64,000 nt of DNA from Dipylidium caninum. Taxonomy: Eukaryota > Platyhelminthes > Cestoda > Cyclophyllidea > Dipylidiidae. The stretch's first letter is position 1. Every line of letters begins with the position of its first letter. Shown here one piece after another: positions 52,074-62,699 of the stretch. The stretch spans positions 248,001 through 312,000 of the forward strand of contig QEYB01000412.1 of assembly GCA_017562135.1 (NCBI GenBank). Direction: 5' to 3'. Made by a program: the position numbers and the translations under genes. Below the pieces are notes generated by a model that had not been told where the DNA came from, did no database searches, and saw only the letters and a list, made by a program, of their open reading frames with translations.

Positions 52074-53167
52074 TGTGCCAGCACACCAGACGGCAGATAA
52101 TCGACACAATGGCCCTTACATAAATCCTTTCTTAAAGCTAATGGTATGTGTAAACAAAGCTGCTTAGTTATCTACGTAACAATTTTAAACGATGAATTCA
52201 ATTGGATACATATATATAAATTTTTTCAAAATAACGCGATTGTTTTTTGGATATTTTTTGCATTCTAACAGAAATGTACATACGGCGCACTTGTATCATT
52301 AACACCTGCCAGCTACTTCAAATATATGATCCGTGTGAGTTTAACTCTGCTTTTGATTAGATATCTTAGTTCAAGTCCGGCCCGTGCGGTTACCACGTTA
52401 AATCTGAAGCTTAAAAAGCATATGCAGAACGCCGCAAAAAGTCAGTGACCTTGCATAGCCCATTTCAGAGTACGTGAGAGATCACCCTTGGAGGAGTCAA
52501 CCTACAAAGAAAGAGACAGCAGCCTCGTTTTCGGGTCACAGAAGCGCGTATGTGTCAAATTTTGGAAACAAGTGACGTAGATTGTCGTTCTTGCGCCTTA
52601 TAAAATTCTGCGATTGAAAAAAAAAATCAATCGGCGCGCATAGCAAAAAATTTGCAAAGCGCCGAGCTGACGGTCTAAATGAATGATTATAGAGATTAAT
52701 TTTTCAGGCGAGAGTTGTAAGCATGAAACGCAAGCTTCTTCCTTTCGCGTTGACTGTTACACGCTAAAATGTTTAATTACAAACTTTCCCGCTATTTCTC
52801 ATGAATTCATACACAATGCCACAACTTTTCGTTCATCTTTTCGTGTGGGATTTCAGAAGAAATATTGAAGTATTTTTCTGCCTTACCTTTCAGGATGTCC
52901 TTCTATTATCCAAAATCATCCTAATAAAAAAAATCGACAGTTACTCACTGTAAGCCTTGTCCGACAGGAAAATATTTGAAAATTACGACAATATTAATGA
53001 TCCCCTTTTGTTTACAAATAGTGATCATATATCTTATTTCGCAACCTTGGTTGCCATGGTGACTCCAATCGGAAAAGGAATTTGCCACGAGATTCCGGCT
53101 TATCGCATTCTTTCTGTCGAATCACCGTTTCAACCTTTAACAGTGTTTTGTAATCATTGATTTAAAA
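52074..53167. promoter_or_regulatory. Shared upstream region of coupling factor 6 and ethanolamine kinase
   Basis: About 1.1 kb of AT-rich DNA between two divergent start codons. No exon was recognised. Both promoters should be here, but I see no specific element I can name. Confidence 0.4.
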
Positions 53168-56100
53168 ATGCCATATCGTGTCAAAAATGTAGACTTAAGA
53201 ATCGAAAATCCTAAAGATTTGTCTCATATCCAATCTCTCATTAGATTAGTTAGACCTGACTGGTCGGTGGAAAGACTTCAAGTCAAAGTAGCTCCCGAGA
53301 GACGCTAACCGGCTTATGCTTTAGGTATTTAACGAGGGGACTTCGAATGTCCTTTTTGCCGTTTCCACCGAGCAACCGCTTACGCCTAATAATTGTATTT
53401 TGCTACGTATATTCGGCTTCCAGACAGAACTTTACATAGACAGAGATCGGGAAGCCGTTTATTTGTGGATTCTCAATCAGTTAAACTTTGCCGGTGAGGT
53501 ATTTGCAAGATTTAGGAACGGCATTTGTTACGGATATTTGTCCGGCTCCACTGTTACCTACAATATGCTTTCTAAGCCGAAGTACTTCAAGTACGTCGTA
53601 TTGTCGATTGACATATTGAATAGGTTGGTTGCGGAAAAAGTAGCTGCCCTACACTCCCTTCCCATTGATGACTTTGCGAAACAGCATATCTCGGATGTTG
53701 GTTTCCTATTTGACACCAGTCCGTGTGTCTTGAACCAAGCCCTGAAGTTCATCGGCCTCATTTCTGACAATTTGTTGCAGAACCAAGTGAATTCTACTGA
53801 TGATAACGCCAGACATAGTGTGTTAGTCATTTCCGTCCTTTCCTTCATTGCTTTAGTCCCAAAAACGCTTTGCCGACTAAGGAATACTTGATAGAAGAGG
53901 TCTTATATCTCCGTAAACTTCTTTCCACCGCAAAATCACCGGTGAAATTTTGTCACAATGATCTTCTCTTTGGAAATATTATTTTTTCATCCGAAAAACG
54001 TATGCGTTGATTTTTCATTCACACTTTAGAATCTATCCATTTCATTGACTTTGAATACTGTGGTTATAATCATGTCTGCTATGATATTGCGAATCACTTT
54101 TGTGAGTATACGGGTAAGTATACTTCCTTGCATTCCATTTCATTTTCTAACTGCCAAATGTAGGCATGGCTGAATACAAATCCTCCCGGTATCCTTCAAG
54201 AGAACTCCAACGCGAATGGGTGGAGACGTATCTTCACGCTTTCAAAAAACTCTCTGATCTGAGTCCAGTCGATGCTACATATACCAATGCCAGTAATGAG
54301 GTTGACGCATGGCTGGAGGAAATTCAACGTTTCACTCTGGTATGGTTTTCCGTGTGATCAATTAATGAAGTCGAGGTGCGAGAGAGAGGGAGGGGAGGAA
54401 GGAGGTGGCAAACTGGTTGGTGGTGGAAGTTATTCCCTGTCCATTCTAGTATTGAAATCCTCGTCGGACTTGCTTCTGATGCATCGTTTATAGGGTCGTA
54501 GAGGAAAAATTACGGATTGCTTTATTATCCCGATGCTGTTGCTTTGAAACTGACCATTACAATTCACCTTTCCTCATGCCTCCGGTCAGCCCTGTAGCAT
54601 GCTTAAAGTTCATTTTACTTGCTTACCTAGGTTGTTGAAGGCCTATCCTTATGACTTATTTATGCCCTGTAAAAAGAGCGGGGTGGCGGAGGAAGGGGCC
54701 GAAAGGTCAGGCCAAAATTTCCGGACTGAATAAGTACACTACGCGTCTGCCGTGTCCTTCCTTGAACTTGTGCACTTTTCGTGCCAAATGCTCAATGACC
54801 CTGGCTAAAACTAGGCATAGCATGCACTTCTAAAATACTGCATTGGCGTATTTTCCAAAGCCTGTAATTACTCCTCTTGGAGAAGTTTGCATGCCTAATT
54901 TGCATGACTATACCTTTCAAACAAAGGTATTTCGTCCTTTTTTTCTTTGCCTTTATTTCGACTACGCATCGTCTTTGTGTTCTCGAATATTGTGGCAACG
55001 ACTACGCATTATGACCTGACGCCACGACTGGCTGTCTCGAGTTTGTTGATAGCTAGAAGTCTTTTTGTCACCCCGTTTGTGCGGGTGTATGTGCATCTCT
55101 ATGCATCTGTGTGTGAATCGAATTTGCTTTGATCGGGAAAAATGGGTTTGGGGTTCATCGTTTCGTGCGGAATAACTCGGTCTGTGTAAATTTTTCAGGC
55201 CTAGTTACTGTATTAATTGATATATTCTGCAGACATCGTACGGTAATTGCGTCCATCACAAGGAACGTCGATCACGCCCATTTTCTCCCTCAAATCCTCC
55301 CTACCTTCTGCCGGGTTCGTCTTGGTTAGCGCTGTCGGAACGGGCCTAATCTGAGCTATATGCTTGCGTCAACTGTTAGCCTTATGAAAATGCGCTTACG
55401 TGGTCAATGCCTTGGCATTCGGCTTAGGAAAGATCTGGGGAGTGTTGTTAAACCAAACGTGACTCCTCTTGTGACATTTCATTGCACCCGTGAGTGAAGC
55501 GACTCTTCATTGTCGTGGCCACTCGATAGAGTTCATTGAAGTGGGATTTGAAGGCATTTCTTGATGCTCTTTTCATCACTTTTAGGCGTCTCATCTCTTC
55601 TGGGGCATCTGGAGCATTGTGCAGTCGCAAAGGTCCAAAATAGCCTTTGATTACACGAAGTACGTGGCTTTGCCTTATTCAGATTGGACGACTTTTCTCT
55701 ACATTTTTCAGTAGTCAAAGTTTCAGCGTCTGCCCTCTTAATTTACCTTATCTCGACCTATCTGTTGTTTTGTTATTCCGTCTGCACCTATCTGCTGAAA
55801 GCACACAACATTGGCGACGTTGTTGTTGTTGTTTATTGATCGGAGCTGGCATGTAAACTGGTGGTACACCAAAACGAATGCTTGTAAGATTATAATTGCA
55901 CAAAACTGAAATCACCTTGTTAGGCGAGGATAACTTTAAAACCTCCGACCAGCCAATTGTGTTGTGTTTTTGTTGTCTGTTTTGAACATATTGTTGGATC
56001 TGCAACCCGAGTAGGTATTGTAGCGATAATTTGGACCGCGAGAGGTCGGCTGCCATCCAGTTAAGTACTTTCGCTTGAACCAACCCTCCCGCCCCAGCTT

Positions 56101-56317
56101 TACGTAAGGACACATTGGGTTGGCAACCGCTTTCAGCTGCTCCACCGCGTGCTTACGCCCATGCCTCCTACCGTCTTTTTTGACCCTGAAGCTGTTTTTG
56201 CCCTGGGAAAGTCCATCGCAGCTGGGACGAGCGTTATCCACCCTCCTTCCCTCCTTCAGGTACGCGCTGATCCGACTGGATGAATACAAGAAAGCGAAGG
56301 CCGCTCTACTCATCTGA
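53168..56317 (+). CDS. ETNK: Ethanolamine kinase
   Basis: Eight exons: 53168-53287, 53325-53590, 53624-53821, 53857-53999, 54030-54113, 54164-54339, 55586-55659 and 56260-56317. They join to 1,119 nt, or 372 residues (human ETNK2 386). The enzyme phosphorylates ethanolamine with ATP in the cytosol, the first step of the CDP-ethanolamine route to phosphatidylethanolamine. Landmarks in order: VERLQVKVFNEGTSNVLFAV (nucleotide-binding part); LLRIFGFQTELYIDRDREA; NGICYGYLSG; YFKLVAEKVAALHSL; VKFCHNDLLFGNIIF, the catalytic Brenner motif with its Asp; IHFIDFEYCGYNHVCYDIAN, the metal-binding Asp segment; then HLFWGIWSIVQS and YALIRLDEYKK. HFIDFEY-GYN and FWGIW favour ethanolamine over choline kinase. 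The first four introns are only 37, 33, 35 and 30 nt; the last three are 50, 1,246 and 600 nt. All phases agree. Confidence 0.94.
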
Positions 56318-56602
56318 CTGGTGAGGCGCCAGTAGTACTCGGTTAATTCTCCCCTCTCGTCATGCTTTCATTCACTTTCCAGACCTCGTCAAACCAATCA
56401 TGCATGAATTAATTGGTTCACACCCGCCTTGTAGTCTTGCACGGTTGTCTTTTCTTCTTTTTACAATCACGTGTCCGTTCTACCATTTCTTTCCTTTTCT
56501 GCCTCTCTCTTTCAGCTACCCCCGGTCTTGTGCCGCCACGGGCAGTTTCTCAATTTCCGCTAAGTGTGTTTGATATTTTATTGGTAAATCTTGACAAACT
56601 TT

Positions 56603-56608
56603 AATAAA
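56603..56608 (+). other. Polyadenylation signal AATAAA (ethanolamine kinase)
   Basis: The hexamer lies about 285 nt after the stop codon of the ethanolamine kinase gene, followed by T-rich sequence. Position makes it the likely signal. Confidence 0.55.
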
Positions 56609-58401
56609 TGTGGCTATTTACTTAAATGTCTTGTTTTCCCTTTTTGCATTATTCCCGCCCTCTCCTCAGCCCTCTCACCCAACCCCCTCCCACTTCACCC
56701 TACCCCTGAAACGGTATTTTCCGTTTGCGAAACATGCTTCGAATGCCCTATTGTAAATCACCAGCAGTGGACTTGAGTCGACGACGGTGGTATTAACGCA
56801 CGCATTAGGAGGATGCGGATGGAAAATGACAACGAGGGAAGGGAGGGACTAATGCCTCACGAGGAATTCGAGGTAGGAGAGGAGGGGCGAGTGTCACATT
56901 AACTCGTGGTTGACGGGTAGAGAGATGAACTATCCTCATCGGATGAGTTAATGATGGTGGCATTTAGTTTTGTCAATCTGGCATAATCTAAGTGGGATTC
57001 AGTCGGTGGCACGTGCGCGTGGAAAGTGGTGCGAGGATTCTCATCTGCCTTCTCCACCAAATTAACCGAGGGGCCGCGAAGGCATGAGGGCCACCAATCC
57101 ACATGGAGGAAAGTTACGATGGTCTCCAGGCAACCTGGATGTCTTCACCACCAAGTAGAGCTGTCTTCAAACGCCCTCAATCAAGTTCCCAGGTAGATAT
57201 TCTGTCAAGCCAGCAGTCAGTCCCGAGAAAACTCTCAATTCACCATTGCGTTCGCTGACACGTGGTCACTCAGCGTGGCCCCTCACATCACAGCCTCTGG
57301 AGATGCGCGCATTTTGACGGCGAAGACGAGGTCGAGACAAAGCGCTGGTGCCCGTAGATCAACCACGACGTGACCATCAAATTGTGGTGGAAAGGCAGTG
57401 AGGCAGCACATATCGCTTTTGGTATTGGTGGTGGAGAATCTCGTCTCGACCATTCGCTCCTGCGACCCGCCCATCGTCCTGTATCCATTCATTTATATTT
57501 TGTCAATTGAGAAGTTACTGGGAGAACATGAATGACAGTGTCGTGACGCGGACTCGTCTGCTGCGTATCGTTACCCACTCCCTCTGGAAGGGCTGTCAAT
57601 TTGGCCAACCGAAAACCAGTGCTGACGGGTGTGGGGTTAGGATGAGGAGGAAACCTTCGTTCATCCTCCACGTCAGTACTGAAACTGATAGCACGTGAGG
57701 CCAAAAGAGGCGGGGAACCGGGGGTACCTCCAACCGCCTCGGCCGGAGAGGCCCACACCTGCTGAGTCCCTGAGAGATACCCTGCGTCGGTTATGAAGAT
57801 GCAGGTCTCGGATCATTTCAGACGCCCCCGATCTCCCATTTTCCACTCCACCGTTCTTTCCGCTAACTCGTTCAAAGTGCCGGCCACTCCACGACATCGT
57901 CGGAAGGAAAGACCACCAAGTATGCCGCTTTCACCGAGCCACTTCCGAGCAGTCTAACCGGTCGCAGCCATTTCCCTTGCCCCGACCCCCTTCAGAGGTC
58001 TAATCAGTTCGACGAAATGCTAACAGAATCGCAACGTCTCGGGGAAACGACCAAGTGAAGTAACGACCCCTGAAAACTAATCCCCCCCTCCCTCCCCCAA
58101 AAGGGAAGGCACAAATGTGACGAAATACGGAGAAACACATCTTGACAAGACAACTCATGGGCCCAGGAGGTGCCATGCCACTCACCGATCGCCAGTTCTT
58201 AGGGACAGCAGACGTCAAAACAGCCATCTACGAATGACAACCCAGTTACTGTTACCGAACGACAAAAATACGCTTTACGGGGTAAGGCTCGATAGCCACC
58301 AGTCACCTGTCCCTTGCGTTGTCGGATTCGTCGAAAAGATAAAACAAACACTATAAGATTATATATTTCACTAAAAGAGATACTCAAAAATTAAAGAGTG
58401 A

Positions 58402-58966
58402 TTATTTGCTAAATCCCCGAATAAACTTTTCGATTTCTTCCTCCTCTTTCAGGCCACTGAGACGTCCAACCTCCTTGCCGTCCTTCATTGCTATCAAAGT
58501 GGGGACAGAACTAACCTGAAAAAGAGACAGGGATATAACACAATATCTTAGCGCAAGTTAAGTTTCGATGGTTGAGAGCCTACATTGTATTTGTTTGCTA
58601 AATCGGCCTGGGAATCAACGTCCACCTTGGCCAAAAGAACCTTCTCCATGTGCTTCTTCATGATATTCTCCAATCTCGGGGCCAGTGACTTACAAGATTG
58701 ACACCTAAAATAAGAGTAAAACAGGTTCCACCATGGAAGACAGGGAAGCATAAAGTCAACTTAGCTAGATTAACAAACCATGGAGCGTGGAAGCCGACAA
58801 GGACTGGACGACTATTGTTTGTAACTTTGTTGGTAAAATCAGCAGCGTCTTGAATGGTGACAATTCCACAATCTTTGCCAGGAGAGCGAGTGGTGTGAGT
58901 GAAATTGACAGAGGTACGAAACACAGGAGCACGATTGACAACAGAAAGGAACTTTCGAACCGACAT
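58402..58966 (-). CDS. TXN2: Mitochondrial thioredoxin, copy 1 (active site CQSC)
   Basis: Exons read right to left: 58966-58779, 58704-58584 and 58515-58402. They join to 423 nt, or 140 residues. Mitochondrial thioredoxin reduces disulfides in the matrix and supplies peroxiredoxins. The start MSVRKFLSVVNRAPVFRTSV is a typical basic targeting peptide. The fold follows: TIQDAADFTNKV, FHAPWCQSCKSLAPRLENIM, KVLLAKVDVDSQADLANKYN, and the cis-proline strand VSSVPTLIAMKDGKEV. The redox motif is CQSC rather than CGPC, and the buried Asp before FHA is Gly. The C-terminus (GLKEEEEIEKFIRGFSK) departs from the usual KKLIG ending. A pyrimidine-rich CAG acceptor lies 13 nt before the ATG, and the frame stays open upstream of it. 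Function as a general thioredoxin is doubtful; a specialised oxidoreductase is possible. Confidence 0.92.
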
Positions 58967-60703
58967 GAGTGGCTTGTTTCTGCGCGCAGCAGCAGTTAGT
59001 GGAGAGAAGAGATAGGAGCATAAACAGGATTTCAAATAGAAATACAGATTAGCAATTTACGAAGGAACAAACCTCCTAAGCAGGAAGGATATGAAGTAGG
59101 ACGAAATGAAAAGTATGTGTGCAATAAAAACATTAATATTGGGGATTTGAGAGCCCATCTAAACTCACCCAACGTTGACAGATCCAAATTCTCAATGACA
59201 TTGCCTCGAAGGAAAGGATGATTTGCGGCTGCGTCCGGAAACTGCCCAATTGGAAAATTGCAATTGGTTTGCTTAAATGCTATATTAATTACTACTTGCA
59301 ACTTGTTTTCTGCAGGGCTGCGCTTTTATTGAGAATTAAAAAATTTCTCCAAATTTCTATGCGGCCAAAAATTATGGTGAACAAATATCGAAATATGTGT
59401 GTTCTCATAATATAAAGTGGGCTTAGTGAGCGTACATTCTAATGAAGCTGGAAAACAATGCAATAGGGGTCTAAGTAATTAATTTCCCAGGTGGACAATC
59501 TGTCTGTAGTCTGTAGTCGAGAAAACTCTCAATTCACCATTGCGTTCGCTGACACGTGGTCACTCAGCGTGGCCCCTCACATCACAGCCTCTGGAGATGC
59601 GCGCATTTTGACGGCGAAGACGAGGTCGAGACAAAGCGCTGGTGCCCGTAGATCAACCACGACGTGACCATCAAATTGTGGTGGAAAGGCAGTGAGGCAG
59701 CACATATCGCTTTTGGTATTGGTGGTGGAGAATCTCGTCTCGACCATTCGCTCCTGCGACCCGACCGTCGTCCTCTATCCATTCATTTATATTTTGTCAA
59801 TTACGAAGTTACGGGGGAAACATGAGTGATAACGTTGTGACGCGCACTCTTCTGCTGCGTATCGTTACCCACTCCCTCTGGAAGGGCTGTCAAGTTGGCC
59901 AACCGAAACCAGCACTGACGGGTGTGGGTAGTTTTCCGAGTGTGGGTTGGAGTGAGGAGGAAACCTTGTTCATCCTCCACGTCAGTACTGAAACTGATAA
60001 CACGTAAGGCCAAGAGAGGCGGGGAACCGGGGCACCTCCAACTGCCTCGGACGGAGAGAGGCCCACACCTGCTGAGTCCCTGGAAGATACCCTGCGCCGG
60101 CTATGAAGGTGAAGGTCTCGGATCATTTCACACGCCCCCGATATCTCCATTTCCCACTCCACTGTCCTCTCCGCTAACTTGTCCAAATTGCCGACCACTC
60201 CACGACATCGTCGGATGGAAAGACCACCAAGTATGCCACTTTCACCGAGCCAGTTCCAGACAGTTTGACCCATCGCAGCCATTTCCCTTGTCCCCGACCC
60301 CTTTCAGAGGTCTAACAGTTCAACGAAATGCTACCAGACCCGCAACGTCTCGGGAAACGATCAACTTAAATAACAACACCTGGAAACTGGTCCCCCCCCA
60401 AAAGGGAAGGCACAAATGTGACGAAATACGGAGAAACACATCTTGACAAGACAACTCATGGGCCCAGGAGGTGCCATGCCACTCACCGATCGCCAGTTCT
60501 TAGGGACAGCAGACGTCAAAACAGCCATCTACGAATGACAACCCAGTTACTGTTACCGAACGACAAAAATACGCTTTACGGGGTAAGGCTCGATAGCCAC
60601 CAGTCACCTGTCCCTTGCGTTGTCGGATTCGTCGAAAAGATAAAACAAACACTATAAGGTTATATATTTCACTAAAAGAGATACTCAAAAAATTAAAGAG
60701 TGA

Positions 60704-61268
60704 TTATCCGATAAGTTTCCGAATAAACTTTTCAATATCTTCTTCCTCACGCAGGCCAACAAATCTGTCAACCTCCTTGCCGTCCTTCATTGCTATCAAA
60801 GTGGGGACAGAACTAACCTGAAAAAGAGACAGGGATATAACACAATATCTTAGCGCAAGTTAAGTTTCGATGGTTGAGAGCCTACATTGTATTTGTTTGC
60901 TAAATCGGCCTGGGAATCAACGTCCACCTTGGCCAGAAGAATCTTCTCCATGTGCTTCTTCATGATATTCTCCAATCTCGGGGCCAGTGACTTACAAGGT
61001 CGACACCTAAAATAAGAGTAAAACAGGTTCCACCATGGAGGATAGGGAAGTATAAATACAACTTAACTAGATTGACAAACCATGAAGCGTGGAAGTTAAG
61101 GAGGACGGGATGACTATTGTTTGTAACTTTGTTGGTAAAATCAGCAGCGTCTTGAATGGTGACAATTCCACAATCTTTGCCAGGAGAGCGAGTGGTGTGA
61201 GTGAAATTGACAGAGGTACGAAACACAGGAGCACGATTGACAACAGAAAGGAACTTTCGAACCGACAT
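60704..61268 (-). CDS. TXN2: Mitochondrial thioredoxin, copy 2 (active site CRPC)
   Basis: Exons read right to left: 61268-61081, 61006-60886 and 60817-60704, with the same lengths as copy 1 (188, 121 and 114 nt; 140 residues). The targeting peptide is identical to that of copy 1. The domain has FHASWCRPCKSLAPRLEN, VDVDSQADLANKYN and SSVPTLIAMKDGKEV, and ends in EDIEKFIRKLIG, like vertebrate TXN2 (AFLKKLIG). The redox motif CRPC keeps the proline but replaces glycine with arginine. The buried Asp before FHA is Asn. By my count it differs from copy 1 at 16 of 140 residues, all after residue 52. This is the better candidate for the ancestral matrix thioredoxin. The same CAG acceptor lies 13 nt before the ATG. 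Confidence 0.93.
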
Positions 61269-61780
61269 GAGTGGCTTGTTTCTGCGCGCAGCAGCAGTTA
61301 GTGGAGAGAAGAGATAGGAGCATAAACAGGATTTCAAATAGAAATACAGATCAGCAATTTGAAAAGAAATAAACCTCCTAAACAGAGGGATATAAAGTGG
61401 GACGAAATAAAAGTGTATGCACAATAAAACACATAAATAGTGGGGATTGGAGAGCCTATCTATATAAACGTAAAAATTAAACAGCCCAAATATCTAATCA
61501 CATTGCCTCGGAGGAGGGGAAGATTTGGGGCTGCGTCCGGACTGCCCAATTAGAAAATTTCAATTGGTTTGCTTTAATGCTGTGAGGAATACCACGTTAA
61601 ACTGTTTACGTTGAAGCCACTCATGTGTTTGACAATAAAAAACTTATGGTCTAATTATACGTGGGTAAACGAATAATTAATTTTGGTTTCGTCATAAATT
61701 CGTTCCCACAATCTGAAGTGTTCATAATGAGCTTACATTCTACTAAAGTCGAAAAGCAATACAGCCCCATTTTTTTGCTT

Positions 61781-62699
61781 GAAGGCATGACAAAAAGTTG
61801 CTTCCACTCTGGCCAAGTCCAGATTTCCTTTGACCCTCTCATTTGCTACTTAATGTTTTCAACAGCTACTCTAAATCAGTACTACGGATTAATCCCCTTG
61901 TTAACCGAGTGTGGAGAACTCCTAAATTTGCTCTTACCAAACATGGGTATTTTTACGTGGTCGCTTCATATTGCTCAACATGGCTCTCATACTGACACCC
62001 TTCCACGAAAGCGGTGCGAAGTTACAAAAAGTTGACGCGCTCCTTTCTCGCGCGTTTCATTGCACCTATTCGATTTACTCCCCCTAGTTTGCGCCACCAC
62101 CTACTCTCCAGCTCAGAAGTTATGTCCGCAGAAGATAGATACCGTGAATCCCTCTCGCTCGCACACCATCATGGTGAAAAGACTGAATACTGCAGATCTG
62201 AAGCTTAATTACCCCCACTCTAGATGGCGGTTTGGCGTGAACAACGCAACGAAGCCTCGTCGACTTTAGAGGCGAGGACCTTCTTACTCATTACGTTCTT
62301 GATCCCAATCCCGGTAAGAGGTCACTTTAGCATAGTCGTTTTTCCGAGCCGTAACCGCGTTGCACATGGGAACTTGATCGCTCAAGCGACAAGGGACACC
62401 AGACACGTGAGGGGAAAATAGGAGAGTGAACCATAACGTTCTACCCCCTCTGCCAATTTGGCTCAAAACACGTTAACAACTACTCGCTTCCCAGACAGGA
62501 AAATCCGAGGTTGTAATTAACCAGTGCACATTAGGCGGACTGTTCAGCAATGGTATCCTGAATTATGGGCAATATACAGTAGCAGGTTGGGATTGAGAGT
62601 TGGAGTTGGAGGAGGGGCGATCACGAGACCACAAGACAACACGAATCCACATGAGCTTGGACAACACAACAAAATGAATGCAAAACCCAGCAATGCTAC
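61781..62699. other. Intergenic region, nothing recognised
   Basis: Lies between the duplicated thioredoxin block and the ankyrin/SOCS gene. Only short unsupported open frames. It should contain the 3' UTR of the ankyrin/SOCS gene. Confidence 0.5.

Larger units (their letters stand above)
57186..61780. repeat. Tandem segmental duplication, unit about 2.3 kb
   Basis: Unit 1 runs from about 57186 to 59483 and unit 2 from about 59484 to 61780, in direct orientation. Matching points give offsets of 2,294 to 2,302 nt: TTCCCAGGT at 57186/59484; GAGAAAACTCTC at 57225/59519; the thioredoxin ATG at 58966/61268; and a TACATTCTA block near 59433/61734. Similarity is very high over 57225-57500, the 58110-58380 flank and most of the thioredoxin gene. 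It is weaker, with indels, in 57600-58100 and after the gene. Each unit carries one thioredoxin gene. Short open frames on the shared flanks show no family resemblance. Confidence 0.88.

Noticed and set aside
57283..60013. Short open frames conserved between the two duplication units (57288-57488 and 59582-59782, for example)
   Set aside because: They are conserved only because the DNA was duplicated. No start context, splice signals or family resemblance, and neighbouring frames break through indels.
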